Below are positions 10,049 through 19,465 of a stretch of DNA of 47,705 bases, piece by piece. A program made the position numbers and the translations under genes. Location: NCBI RefSeq assembly GCF_014803725.1, contig NZ_JAAVBE010000006.1, positions 43,760 to 91,464 on the forward strand, written 5' to 3'. This DNA is from Desulfovibrio sp. Lineage in GTDB: Bacteria; Desulfobacterota; Desulfovibrionia; Desulfovibrionales; Desulfovibrionaceae. Below the pieces are notes generated by a model. That model was not told the origin of the DNA. It made no database searches and saw only the letters and a list, made by a program, of their open reading frames with translations. Position 1 is the first letter of the stretch; the number at the start of each line of letters is the position of its first letter.

Positions 10049-12820
10049 ATGGGCCTTCTTATTGCTTCTTCCTCTGCCGCCTGCCGCCGACGGGCGCTCG
10101 CTCTTCTGCGCCGCATTACGGACATGGCACGAACCCTCCGCCGGATGCACGCGGGGGTGGTGGCGCCGTCCATCGGCATCGTTTTCCTGCTCGCGGGCGG
10201 CCTGGTCACGGAAGCCTCCGCCGCGGGGAACCTCACCATCAACAGGAACATGACCATCAGCTCTGATGTGGAGTATAATAAGATCACCGGCTCGGGCAGC
10301 AGGAATCTGACGGTGACGGGGGCCCGGGTCACCGCCAATGACATCGGCTGCGCGACGGTGCATCTTTTGTCAAGCAACGCCGTCATCACTTCCGCACAGA
10401 ATTTCCGCATGGGCCCCATGTATGTGGAAAACAGCACGCTTACGGCAGGCAACATTTTCCAGACATCCGCCACGGGCAGGGTAGTCACCAACAACAGTCA
10501 CATCGAAGCCAAAATCATCTCCATGGGCTGGGATTATCTCCTGGACGACGGGAGCATCAATCCCCCAGATAGTCAGCCTCCCGCCACGCCGCCGGACGGG
10601 CCGCACCAGCACAACAATAGCGTTCTCACCGCCCAGCAGGGCATCACCTTTTACGGAGGCCTGGAAGTGGTGAGCGGCGACACCGTGGTCACCTCCATCG
10701 ACGGCAATATCTTCGCCAGAATGGTGGACGGCCTTGTGCAGCGGCCCGGCGCCACCCTGACCTTGCGAGCCCCCAACGGCAATATCATGGCGCAGAACAT
10801 CGTGGCCACCAATGTGCTCGCTGACAGCGTCTACGCCAACGATGCCTCCATACAGGACGGCAGCCTCACGCTCACCGGCGCCATTAATGAAAGTGGCAAC
10901 GCAAATGTCATCACCAATAGCCTCACTCTTCAGAATAGCAGGGCTTCCATCGCCGCCCTGAAGGTGGGGGGGAGGACATCCGTTTCCGGCGGCGAATTGC
11001 ACGCCGGAGAGCTTAATGTGTCCGGTGGACTTACCTTCAATGACCATGCGCGCGCGAGCATCGAATCCCTTGCGCTGCAAAACGGTACGCTGCTTGCCAT
11101 CAACAGCCGCGTGGCCGTGGACCGGTTCACGGATTCCACCGGGGCGAGCGCCGTTGTGGGCAATAATGCGGCACTGGGGCTCGGCACCGCGGATGCCAAC
11201 TGGATCGTGCGCCAGTTCGACACGGCCGACGCGAGCTCCCTCGGGCCGGTCACTGCGGCGCTCGCCGTGGCAAAGCCGCAGACGCTCTCTACGCTGCCCG
11301 GCATCGTGGTGGACGGCGCCGTCATGGGGCGCCCGGCCGGGGTGACGCCGGGGCGCGCCATTTTTGCGCCCGGTTCCCTCCTCGTGGTCAACGCGGCTTC
11401 GGCCGCGGCCGCCGGGGCCGGCGCCCTTTCCGGCGGCAGTTTCGATGTCCGCTCCGGGGCGAAACTCTATATCCCCGATGCCGTCAACGGGGCGACCTAC
11501 AAGGTCCTCAACGGCGCAGGCGCCTATGCGGATGCGAGCGCCTGGAACGGCGCCAATCTCGCCTCGGGAACACCCCTGCTGGAGCTGGTGCGCCTGCCCC
11601 AATTCGGCATGATCGGTACGCGCCAGGTGCCCGCCGCAAGCGTACTCCCCGGGCTTGACCCCTCTCTTTCCGGGGCGGCCGATGAAGCCTTCGGCTCGGG
11701 CAGCATGGGGCCGAACTGGGTGGATTCGGATATTGCGGGCATCCGTTTCCTCTCACGGGCCACCGGCCGCGACTATATTGGCAATGACGCCCGGCTTGCG
11801 GCCATCACCATCGAGAGCGCCGCGCGCATGGCCGTGCTCGGCGCCGTGCCGCAGATGACCATGGCCGCCAATCAGGCAGCAAGCAATGCCATGGGGCAGC
11901 GCACGGGCACGGAGCCCGAAGGCGGCATGGAAGTCATGGGCGAGGACGGCGAGCCGGTGGAGGATGCGTCCCACCGGCACGGCTGGGCTTTGTGGATCAT
12001 GCCGCTCTTCCAGAGCACCAACGGCTTCGGCATGACCGCCGGCAACTGGGACATGGATTTCAGCGGCACACTTGGCGGCATCGCGCTCGGCTGCGACTAC
12101 ACCTTTGAGAGCGCGTTGCGCCTGGGCCTGAGCCTCAATCTTGGCGGCGGCTATGCCCGCGGTTCCGGCGAGCTCGCGCCCACGGACAACAAGATGGGCT
12201 TCTGGGGCTTGGGCGCCTATGCCGGCTGGCAGCGCGGCAATTTCGGGCTCGCGGCGGATGTGGCCTATACTTCGGCCTATAACAGCCTTAAGCAGGACCT
12301 CCCCGCGGGCATGCAGATGCGCCCGCTCAAGAGCGAAGTGTCCTCCTGGGCGCTCGGCGCTGGCCTGCGCGCCGAATGCCGCATCCCCACGCCCTGGCTG
12401 GACGTGACCCCCCATGCCGGCGTCCGCTATCTCTACCTGAATACGGACAGTTATGATGTGAAGAGCAACGGCACTGTCCTGGAAGGGGAGGCCATGCACC
12501 AGAATATCTGGACCTTCCCTGTGGGCGTGTCGTTCTCGCGCGACCTTCCGCTGCCCAGCGGCTGGAGCTGCCGTCCCATGCTGGATATCTCGGTCATTCC
12601 CGCCGCCGGCGACATGGACGCGAAGACGAACATCCGCTTTACGGGCACGCGCACCGATGTGGAGCTGGAAACGCAGATCATGGACCACATCACCTGGCGC
12701 GGCGCCCTTGGCGTGGAATTTTCGGGCGGTGACATGGCCTTGGGCCTGAGCTACAGTTTTCAGGGGGGGCTGAAAACCTCGGCCCAGGGGGTGACGGCGA
12801 GCTTCAGCTACCAGTTTTAG
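10049..12820 (+). CDS. Autotransporter with C-terminal beta-barrel
   Basis: This 923-residue type Va-secreted protein has a long basic N-terminus (CRRRALALLRR, TLRR) before the hydrophobic core IGIVFLLAGGLVTEASA, giving an extended signal peptide of about 55 residues. The passenger (about 56-630) is Asn/Thr/Gly-rich with short repeating beta strands (LTLRAPNGNIMAQNIV, LTLTGAINESG), consistent with a beta-helix. From about 640 (HGWALWIMPLF) to the end is an autotransporter barrel closing with the terminal Phe of TASFSYQF, the BamA recognition signal. AAAGGAG before the ATG supports this start; ATGs at 10124 and 10145 lack one. The passenger is less GC-rich than its neighbours. G7 tracts occur at 10966 and 12763. 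Ligand or target unknown. Confidence 0.9.
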   Translation: MGLLIASSSAACRRRALALLRRITDMARTLRRMHAGVVAPSIGIVFLLAGGLVTEASAAGNLTINRNMTISSDVEYNKITGSGSRNLTVTGARVTANDIGCATVHLLSSNAVITSAQNFRMGPMYVENSTLTAGNIFQTSATGRVVTNNSHIEAKIISMGWDYLLDDGSINPPDSQPPATPPDGPHQHNNSVLTAQQGITFYGGLEVVSGDTVVTSIDGNIFARMVDGLVQRPGATLTLRAPNGNIMAQNIVATNVLADSVYANDASIQDGSLTLTGAINESGNANVITNSLTLQNSRASIAALKVGGRTSVSGGELHAGELNVSGGLTFNDHARASIESLALQNGTLLAINSRVAVDRFTDSTGASAVVGNNAALGLGTADANWIVRQFDTADASSLGPVTAALAVAKPQTLSTLPGIVVDGAVMGRPAGVTPGRAIFAPGSLLVVNAASAAAAGAGALSGGSFDVRSGAKLYIPDAVNGATYKVLNGAGAYADASAWNGANLASGTPLLELVRLPQFGMIGTRQVPAASVLPGLDPSLSGAADEAFGSGSMGPNWVDSDIAGIRFLSRATGRDYIGNDARLAAITIESAARMAVLGAVPQMTMAANQAASNAMGQRTGTEPEGGMEVMGEDGEPVEDASHRHGWALWIMPLFQSTNGFGMTAGNWDMDFSGTLGGIALGCDYTFESALRLGLSLNLGGGYARGSGELAPTDNKMGFWGLGAYAGWQRGNFGLAADVAYTSAYNSLKQDLPAGMQMRPLKSEVSSWALGAGLRAECRIPTPWLDVTPHAGVRYLYLNTDSYDVKSNGTVLEGEAMHQNIWTFPVGVSFSRDLPLPSGWSCRPMLDISVIPAAGDMDAKTNIRFTGTRTDVELETQIMDHITWRGALGVEFSGGDMALGLSYSFQGGLKTSAQGVTASFSYQF

Positions 12821-12850
12821 CAGCCGGCCTTGGTCGCCAACATGTCAGGG

Positions 12851-12883
12851 ATGCGCCCCGTGAAAGCCACGGGGCGCATTTTG
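12851..12883 (+). terminator. Terminator of the autotransporter gene
   Basis: ATGCGCCCCGTG-AAAGC-CACGGGGCGCAT is a perfect 12-bp stem followed by TTTG. It lies 30 bases after the stop. It also separates the converging ATPase gene. Confidence 0.85.
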
Positions 12884-12886
12884 CGT

Positions 12887-15800
12887 TCAGGCGGCTGCGA
12901 TGCGGCCCTTTTCCACCTTGAAGAGCGGGGCGTCCGGCGCGGCCTGCCGGAGCACGTCCACCATGTGCGGCTGGCAGGTGAAGTAGAAGATCTGGTGGCC
13001 GTCGCGGCCGGCCGCGAGGTCAGCGAAAGCGCGGGCCGTTCGCTGGGCGCGTTCGGGATCGAAGTTGACGAGTACTTCGTCCATGATGACCGGCAGCGGC
13101 GCGGCGTGCAGGGCGTGGCTTTTGATGTAGGCGAGCCTGAGGGCGAGATAGGCCTGCTCCTGCGCGCCCCGGCTCAGGAACTGCGGCTCCACGGGTTCGC
13201 CCGCGGGGGGCAGGATGAGCAGGCTCGCGTCCTCCAGCGAGGCGCTGATGCCGCGCCAGCGCCCGTCCGTGATGGTCGAGAAGATGGCCGACGCCTCGCG
13301 GATGACCTCGGGCTGGCGCTCCTTTTCAAAGCTGAGCTTGGCCTGCCGCAGAAGGGCGGCGGCAAGGGCCCGGCGGCTCCAGGCGAGGGCCATGCGCTCC
13401 ATGCGCTCGAGGAGTGAGGCCTCCTCCTGGCGCATGCGGGCCAGCTCCTCGTCGCGCGAGAGCGCGGCCACGCGCGCGCTGAGTTCGGCCACGCGGGCTG
13501 CCAGCTCCTGCTCGCCGTCGCCCATGGCGGCGAGTTCCGCCTGCACGGTGGCAAGGCGCTTCTCCTGCGTTTCCTGGTCGCCCTCATGGAAGGACGCGAG
13601 GAAGTCATCGAGCGGCCGCGTATCGGCGGCGAGCCTGAGGGCGTCCTCCAGGTCCTGCCGGCGACGCGTGAGCTCGCGGTATTCCACGAGCAGCGCGGCC
13701 ACTCGCAGAAAGTCCTCCGCATCGCTCGCGCCGGCGCGGGCGAGCAGGTTGCGCTCCCGCTCCCGCGCCATGTCGAGCGCCGCCATTTCGGCCCGGCGTT
13801 CGTCCTCTTCCTCGGAGAGCAGGCCGGCGAGGCGCTGGCGTTCCGCCTCGGCGCCGGCCGCGCTTTCCGCATCGGCGAACAGGGCGTCCAGGGTGGCGAG
13901 CCAGTCGCAGGCGGCGTCCGCATCGCGCTCCGGGAGGCGAGCGAGGTTTTCAGCGAGGGCGGTCAGGGGCTCCTCAAGCGCGGCGAGCTCCGCCCGGCCC
14001 TGGGCGAGTTCCCCGCGCGCCCGCTCAAGCTGCGCTTCGGCGTCGAGGCAGTCTTCCATGAGCTTGAAGGCCTCGCGCACGGTCTCGGGGTCCAGATCCT
14101 GCTCCAGGCCGAGGCCGGTGAGGCACTGGCCCCAGGCGCTCCGCGCCTCGGAAAGCCGCGCCTCGTCGGCGCGCAGCCTGTCCGAGGCTTCGCGCTGGCG
14201 CGTCTGGGCGCGCTCCAGTTCGTTCTCGTGGTTCTGGAGCGCCGAGGCGGCGCGGATACGCTGTTCGCGCGCGGCATCGGCCTCGCGGCAGGCGTCCATG
14301 ACCTCACGCACGGCCTCCTCCAGCGGGAGCCCCTCGTCCGCCATGCGAGTGGCCACGGGCGGCACGGCAGCCGCGCGGGCCTCGAGGGCGTTCACGTCAT
14401 CCATCAGGGCGTCGAGCTCGGCCTGCGCGGCGGCAACGCCCCCGAAGGCGAGGCGCGCGGATTCGGCCCGGGCGAAAAAGGTGGCCGCGCTTTCCGGCGA
14501 GGGCACGCTCGTCACATGGAGCGACTGCATGAGGCCGTGCCATTGGCGCCGCGCCTGCTGCACCTCGCCTTCCTTTTCATGGGCGCGGCTTTCCAGCGCG
14601 GCGAGCTGCGAGCGGGCCTCGGCGTATTCGCGCTTGAGCGCTTCCATGTCGCGCCGGGCGCGCTCCTCGTGGAAACACTGCTCGCGCTCCCGCTCGAGGA
14701 GCATTTCCGTGGCTTCCAGAGTGACGAGATCCATGCTGTCCACGCCTGCTGCCGCGCAGAGCTGACGGGCCTGGTCGCCCAGTTCCGCCACATGCAGGGC
14801 GCAGGTCTCGCGGCGGCTTTGCAATTGGGCCATCTCGCGCTGGAAGCGCCGGGCCTCGGGGCCGCTGCGCGGAAGGCCCCCGGCGAGGAAGCCCACGCCG
14901 CTCGCGAGCACGAGATAGCCCGACCACAGGGTGACGGGCAGGCTGATCTCGGGCGTGAGCGCGTATTCCGTGATGCCGAGCAGCCAGTGCGCGAGAAGGA
15001 TGCCGCCGCCGCCGAGGATGAGCAGGGCGCCCACCACGATGAGCGGCACGCTCATCACCGGCGCCGGCGCCTGTTCCGACGAGATGCGGTTGTCGAGCTC
15101 CTGCAGGCGGTCGCGCTCGGTGGACATGTTGGCCGAAAGGGCGCGCAGGGCGCGCAGGGCGCTCGCGCGGGCGTCCAGCGCCTCGCGGGTCTGGCCGCCG
15201 GCATTGCGCTGCGCCTCGCGCAGGCTGTCCATGCGTTTTTTGACGGTTTCGGCCTGTTCCTCGGACTGGCGCACCGCGGTGGTGATGTCCGCCGCCTCCT
15301 GGAGGCGCGCCTGCATGCTGCGGGCCACGCCCAAGGCGTCCTCCTGCCGGGCCAGCAGGCCGTCCAAAAGGGCGCTGGCGCCCTCGGCGGCTGCCGGGCC
15401 GGCGCCCGGAAGCGGCATGCCGGTCACCCGCAACTGGTCAAAGGCGCGGCCAAAGGCCGTGCGGGCCTGGTCCACGGCGCGCTCGCGGGCCGGGATGAGG
15501 CGGCGGTTTTCTTCAAGGCGCGCCATGGTCTGTCGCAGTTCGTCCCGGGCCTCGTCCGACAGTTCGGCCACCGGCGCTGGCAGCACCGCAAGCGCGTCCC
15601 GGGCGGCGCCCACGGCGCGCTCCGCGGCCTCCACATCGCGGTTGGCGCGCGTGAGCCCGTCGATGGCGGCCTGGTGCGCCGTGACCGCGGCGGTCATTTC
15701 GCGCGCCTGCTTTTCGAGCCCCTCGCGGGCGAAGAGGGAACGGTCGGTCTCGCGGATGCGCTCCGGGCTCCAGCCCGGCCCCAACTGGGTGAGGCCATGG

Positions 15801-16879
15801 ACGAGGGCGGATTCCGCGCGGCGCACATTTTCCTCAAGGGCGCCGATCTGGCCGAGGGTCTGCCTATAGCCGCTCTTGCGCTCGGAAAGGCGGCGCAGTT
15901 CGGGGAGCGCCGCGAGAAGCGGCGCATCCACGCTGACGGCTTCAAGACGCTGCCTGAGCCGCGCGAGCTTTTCCTCCCGGGCGGCCACCTGGCGTTCGCA
16001 GGCTTCGCGGGCCTCCTCAAGGCGCGCGAGCCTGGCGGCGCCGTCCTCCGGGAAGTCTTCGCGCACGGGCGTGAGCCGTTCAAGGCGCGCGCCGGCCATG
16101 CGCCATTCGTCCCACTGGCGCCACACGCCGAGGCGGCGTTCCAGATGGCGGCGCTCGTCTTCGAGTTCGGCCTTGCGGGCCCGCAGGGCGGCGAGCTCCG
16201 CCTTCCTCTTGGCGAAATCCTCGGCAAGGGCGTCAAAACCGGCGCATTCGGCGGTCACATCCTCGATGCGGGCGCGCAGCGCCTCCAGCTGGCCGAGGGC
16301 CGCGTTGAGCGCCGGCTTGCTGCCGCCGCGCCGGAAAATCTCCTCCTCCTGCTTTTCCAGCAGCTTCAGCGCCTCGCCCGGGGCGCGCAAGCCGGGCCCG
16401 AAGCTCGCGCCATAGAGCGCATTGCGCACGCCCTCGCCGTCAAGGCTCTCGAAATTCTCGAGCTCACCCAGGCTGAAGCCAAACACCGAGCGGTAGACCT
16501 CGCGATCCACCCCGAAGAGCAGTTGGCGCAGCACATCCGGCGAAAGCGGGGCGCCGTCGGGGAGGTTCAGGGTCACGGTGCCGCCCAAGGGCCCCGGCCG
16601 GCGCGTCAGGTGGATGGTCTCGGCCTCGCCGTCGGCCCCTGGGCAGCGCACGACGAGGCTGCCGCCGGCGAGGCCGCCCCCCACGGGCGCGAAGCTGCGC
16701 CGCGCCTCGCTGGCGCGGGGATTGGGATACCCGGTGAGCATGGTGCGCAGAAATTCCAGGCAGGTGGACTTGCCCGCCTCGTTGCGCCCGAGAAAGATGC
16801 TGAGGCCCGGCGCAAGGTCCTCCACCTCCACGCCGGAGAGGACGCCGAAACCGTCAATGTGGAAGGATTCGATATACAT
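12887..16879 (-). CDS. Rad50/SbcC-like AAA ATPase, YhaN type, with central membrane hairpin
   Basis: This 1330-residue SMC-like ATPase has Walker A GRNEAGKST at 31-39 and, about residue 1266, Walker B LPVIMDEVLVNFD. A signature-like LSRGAQEQAYLALRLA lies before it. Between the two halves are long charged coiled coils rich in Glu, Arg and Ala. The centre holds two hydrophobic segments (about 608-634 and 645-668), predicted as a transmembrane hairpin, where Rad50 and SbcC carry the CxxC zinc hook; no such hook is seen. This matches the YhaN family and implies membrane anchoring. The start ATG overlaps the stop of the upstream nuclease gene (TGATG), so the two are translationally coupled and probably form a complex acting on DNA ends. 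Confidence 0.85.
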   Translation of the reverse strand: MYIESFHIDGFGVLSGVEVEDLAPGLSIFLGRNEAGKSTCLEFLRTMLTGYPNPRASEARRSFAPVGGGLAGGSLVVRCPGADGEAETIHLTRRPGPLGGTVTLNLPDGAPLSPDVLRQLLFGVDREVYRSVFGFSLGELENFESLDGEGVRNALYGASFGPGLRAPGEALKLLEKQEEEIFRRGGSKPALNAALGQLEALRARIEDVTAECAGFDALAEDFAKRKAELAALRARKAELEDERRHLERRLGVWRQWDEWRMAGARLERLTPVREDFPEDGAARLARLEEAREACERQVAAREEKLARLRQRLEAVSVDAPLLAALPELRRLSERKSGYRQTLGQIGALEENVRRAESALVHGLTQLGPGWSPERIRETDRSLFAREGLEKQAREMTAAVTAHQAAIDGLTRANRDVEAAERAVGAARDALAVLPAPVAELSDEARDELRQTMARLEENRRLIPARERAVDQARTAFGRAFDQLRVTGMPLPGAGPAAAEGASALLDGLLARQEDALGVARSMQARLQEAADITTAVRQSEEQAETVKKRMDSLREAQRNAGGQTREALDARASALRALRALSANMSTERDRLQELDNRISSEQAPAPVMSVPLIVVGALLILGGGGILLAHWLLGITEYALTPEISLPVTLWSGYLVLASGVGFLAGGLPRSGPEARRFQREMAQLQSRRETCALHVAELGDQARQLCAAAGVDSMDLVTLEATEMLLEREREQCFHEERARRDMEALKREYAEARSQLAALESRAHEKEGEVQQARRQWHGLMQSLHVTSVPSPESAATFFARAESARLAFGGVAAAQAELDALMDDVNALEARAAAVPPVATRMADEGLPLEEAVREVMDACREADAAREQRIRAASALQNHENELERAQTRQREASDRLRADEARLSEARSAWGQCLTGLGLEQDLDPETVREAFKLMEDCLDAEAQLERARGELAQGRAELAALEEPLTALAENLARLPERDADAACDWLATLDALFADAESAAGAEAERQRLAGLLSEEEDERRAEMAALDMARERERNLLARAGASDAEDFLRVAALLVEYRELTRRRQDLEDALRLAADTRPLDDFLASFHEGDQETQEKRLATVQAELAAMGDGEQELAARVAELSARVAALSRDEELARMRQEEASLLERMERMALAWSRRALAAALLRQAKLSFEKERQPEVIREASAIFSTITDGRWRGISASLEDASLLILPPAGEPVEPQFLSRGAQEQAYLALRLAYIKSHALHAAPLPVIMDEVLVNFDPERAQRTARAFADLAAGRDGHQIFYFTCQPHMVDVLRQAAPDAPLFKVEKGRIAAA

Positions 16880-18156
16880 CAGCGTTCCTCCAGCAGGTCG
16901 AGGCAGAGGCGTTCGGCCTCGTCGAGGAGCGCATCGAGCTGTTCCTCGTTCGGGGGCGTGAGCGCCTTCCTGAGGCGGCTGTGCGCGAAAAGCGGTTCCA
17001 GCGCCGGGCCGGCCAGCGCATGCAGGGCCTCACGGCTCTCGCGCATCTCGCGGGCGAGGCGCGCGGTCTCACCGAGCAGGTCCTCGCGGCGCAGCAGCTC
17101 CTCGCGCTCGGCGAGCGAGCGCGTCTCCACCCGAAGGTCCTTGAGCCAGATGCCCGGCGTGTCGCCGGCGAGATGCTGGAGCCGTTCCGCAAGGTCGTCC
17201 GCCGTGGCCGCCTTGCGCAGCAGGCCGTCCAGCGGGGTGCGCCCGGCCAGCGTCACGCGGGCGATGACCGCCTCGCAGGTGGGCGGCACGTCCTCACCGA
17301 GGCCGGTCAGGGAATCGGTGAGCCGGCGTTCCACCTCGTCGAGGTGATCCACGTTCTCAAGATCGAGCGCCAGCTTTTCCCACTGCACCGGGCCAAGCGC
17401 GCGGAATTCGCCCTGGCAGCGCCAGCCGCCGGCATGGGGCGCGGCCGTGACGAGCAGGCAGCCGCGTGGGCCGGTCTCGTTGATGTGCAGCCCCTGGGTA
17501 TTGCCGGGATAGGCGATGAAGGGCTGCTCCGAAAGGATGCAGCGCTCATGCACATGCCCGAGGGCCCAGGCGTCGAGGCCGGTGGCCACGAGGTCTTCGA
17601 GCGTGCAGGGCGCGTAGCGCTCCGCCGCCTGCCCCTGTACGGCGCAGTGCAAAACGCCGAGCTGGAAGCACTCCTGCCCGGCGTCACGCCGGAAGAGGCG
17701 GGCGAGGTTGCGGCCCTCCTTGGAGCGCGCATGGCTGACGCCGTGGATCAGGGCGAGCGGCGCGCCATCGCGCAGGAGGGGATGGGTCTCGGGCTCGGCG
17801 CCGAAGATCACCACATTGTCGGGCCACTCCACGGACGTGAGCCTGGAGGAGAGCGGGTCATGGTTGCCGTGGGCGATGAAGACCGGGATGCCAAGCCGCG
17901 CGAGGCGCACACACCCGTCGCGCAGGGCGAGCTGCGCCTTCACGCTGTGGTCTTCCTGATTGTAGATGTCGCCGGAAAGGACGAGGAAGTCCGGCTTTTC
18001 CCGCTCGCAGCAGCTGATGAGCCGCTCGAGGGCGATGAAGGTGGCCTCGTGAAGCAGCCGGGCGAGGCGGCCGCCCTGCGCCGTATCCTGGGCGATGCCG
18101 CGGAAGGGCGTGTCCAGATGCAGATCTGCCGCGTGGATGTAGCGGATTTCGTCCAT
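16879..18156 (-). CDS. Metallophosphoesterase / exonuclease, YhaO/SbcD-like
   Basis: This 425-residue calcineurin-type phosphoesterase has the two-metal signature in order: DLHLD (about 11), LSGDIYNQEDH (about 60), GNHDP (about 100) and GHVHE (about 195). The C-terminal 130 residues are helical and charged, suitable for docking to the ATPase. It is homologous to SbcD, Mre11 and YhaO, which degrade or process double-strand ends, and it is encoded immediately before the Rad50-like partner with a one-base stop/start overlap. A good promoter (TTGCAA-17-TAGAAT) lies about 40 bases upstream. Specificity as exo- or endonuclease is not readable. Confidence 0.9.
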   Translation of the reverse strand: MDEIRYIHAADLHLDTPFRGIAQDTAQGGRLARLLHEATFIALERLISCCEREKPDFLVLSGDIYNQEDHSVKAQLALRDGCVRLARLGIPVFIAHGNHDPLSSRLTSVEWPDNVVIFGAEPETHPLLRDGAPLALIHGVSHARSKEGRNLARLFRRDAGQECFQLGVLHCAVQGQAAERYAPCTLEDLVATGLDAWALGHVHERCILSEQPFIAYPGNTQGLHINETGPRGCLLVTAAPHAGGWRCQGEFRALGPVQWEKLALDLENVDHLDEVERRLTDSLTGLGEDVPPTCEAVIARVTLAGRTPLDGLLRKAATADDLAERLQHLAGDTPGIWLKDLRVETRSLAEREELLRREDLLGETARLAREMRESREALHALAGPALEPLFAHSRLRKALTPPNEEQLDALLDEAERLCLDLLEER

Positions 18157-18196
18157 GCTGCGCCTCTCTGCGCGAATGAAGAGACAGAAAAAAGAA

Positions 18197-18225
18197 ATTC
18201 TAGACTTTTTCTAGGCGGCTTGCAA
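18197..18225 (-). promoter_or_regulatory. Promoter of the YhaO/YhaN-like operon
   Basis: Reading leftward, TTGCAA is followed after exactly 17 bases by TAGAAT (5 of 6 matches to the -10 consensus). It sits in an AT-rich patch of an otherwise GC-rich region, about 40 bases before the start codon. Confidence 0.6.
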
Positions 18226-18342
18226 GGCGCGGGGAGCGGCCCCCGGACGGCAAAGCCGGGGCGTTGAAGCGGGAGGTGTGAGAGGCAAGGAAGGCGCGGA
18301 GGGAAGCAGAGCGAAGGCCAGAAAGCCGCCGCGCCCGAAAAA

Positions 18343-18933
18343 TCAGCGGCCCGCCTGGGCGCGCAGGCGCAGGCATTCCTCGGCGATGCGCCGAAGCTCG
18401 GCATCGTCGGGCTTTTCGGTGAGCCCCTTCTTCACATGGCCGAGGGCGCGCACATATTCTCCGGCGTCGATGAGGGCTCGGGCGATCATGCCGTAGGCCG
18501 CCACCTCATTCTTGTAGTATTTGAAAGCCTCGGCGAAGCATTCTTCCGCCTCGGGGAGCTTGTGTTCCGCAAGAAATTTTTTACCGTTGCTGATGCAGCG
18601 GTCGAGCTGGAGCTTGCGCTGGAGGGTGGCCTCGTAGTCCTCTTCCTCCTCCTGCCCCATGACCTGCTTGTAAAACTTGTTGAAGAAGGCGAGCAGCTCG
18701 CGCTCCTTGCCGGGCTGGTAGGCGACGGGCTGGGAGTATTCCTTCTTGTAGGCCGGGTCGGCGCAGATGTCCGCGATGGCCGTGCGGTAATCGCCGCGCA
18801 GGTCGGTGGGGGCGGTCTGGCCGCCGAGCTCCCGCAGGGCCGTGGTGAGCAAAAAGACGGCGCGCGGATATTCGCGCCTTTGCACACAGGTTCGGATGCG
18901 GCCCAGGTCTTCGCGGATCTTGCGGGTGTTCAT
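18343..18933 (-). CDS. TPR-like protein, function unknown
   Basis: This 196-residue soluble protein has no signal peptide. Its C-terminal half has helical pairs of tetratricopeptide type (LPEAEECFAEAFKYYKNEVAAYGMIARALIDAGEYVRALGHV, split here as one motif pair, about 125-180). The N-terminal half is helical with an acidic EEEED patch near residue 95. It lies 19 bases after the thioesterase stop on the same strand, so the two may be co-transcribed. TPRs suggest protein binding; the partner is unknown. I do not recognise a named family. Confidence 0.7.
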   Translation of the reverse strand: MNTRKIREDLGRIRTCVQRREYPRAVFLLTTALRELGGQTAPTDLRGDYRTAIADICADPAYKKEYSQPVAYQPGKERELLAFFNKFYKQVMGQEEEEDYEATLQRKLQLDRCISNGKKFLAEHKLPEAEECFAEAFKYYKNEVAAYGMIARALIDAGEYVRALGHVKKGLTEKPDDAELRRIAEECLRLRAQAGR

Positions 18934-18952
18934 GGCTGGCTCGCTTGGTGGC

Positions 18953-19375
18953 TTAGGCGGGAAGCGGCGTATCGGTCACAAAGCCGGTGGAGACGGCGCG
19001 CGCCACGAGGGCCCCTTCGGCATCGAGGATGCGCACGTCATAGCTCACCACATGCCGCCCGGCCCGCACCAGGCGCGCCTCGCCCACGAGCGGGCTCACC
19101 CGGCCCGGATTCAGGAACTCGATGCTCGAGGTCAGGCTGACCACGCCCGTGCTGCGCCCGGCATTGGCGGCCGCGCCAAAGGCCACGTCAGCCAGGGCGA
19201 AGATGGCTCCGCCGTGGGCCACGCCCATGCCGTTCTTGTGGTGTTCCGAAATGGGCATGATGACCCGGGAAAATTCCGGCGTGGCGACCTCCACCTGCAT
19301 TTGCAGATGGCGCACGAGCTTGTCGTGCTTGGCCACATAGTTGTCCATGTTCCGCAGCGTATCGGCGGGCTCCAT
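18953..19375 (-). CDS. PaaI-family hotdog thioesterase
   Basis: This 140-residue single-domain protein has the hotdog signature HKNGMGVAHGGAIFALADVA, with the expected Asp in ALAD. Members hydrolyse acyl- or aryl-CoA thioesters in the cytoplasm, typically as tetramers; the substrate is not readable. The ATG at 19375 follows GAGGAG. An in-frame ATG at 19441 lies on the far side of a terminator stem and was rejected. It appears co-directional with the TPR-like gene and is separated from the Tim44-type gene by a terminator, so it needs its own promoter. Confidence 0.85.
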   Translation of the reverse strand: MEPADTLRNMDNYVAKHDKLVRHLQMQVEVATPEFSRVIMPISEHHKNGMGVAHGGAIFALADVAFGAAANAGRSTGVVSLTSSIEFLNPGRVSPLVGEARLVRAGRHVVSYDVRILDAEGALVARAVSTGFVTDTPLPA

Positions 19376-19401
19376 GCCAGGCTCCTCGAGGGTTTTGCGC
19401 C

Positions 19402-19438
19402 AAAACCGCAGGCCGGGAACCACGCCCCCGGCCTGCGG
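19402..19438 (-). terminator. Terminator of the Tim44-domain gene
   Basis: CCGCAGGCCGGG and its complement form a perfect 12-bp stem around a 9-base loop. On the leftward strand the stem is followed by TTTTGG. It lies about 28 bases after the stop. Confidence 0.8.
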
Positions 19439-19465
19439 CATATGTGCCGGAAAATCGCGGCGGGA

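Noticed and set aside
13586-17347. A 1253-residue open frame opposite the Rad50-like ATPase
   Set aside because: It is a shadow of the ATPase and nuclease frames, with biased Arg/Ala/Gly composition, no ribosome site and no recognisable domain.
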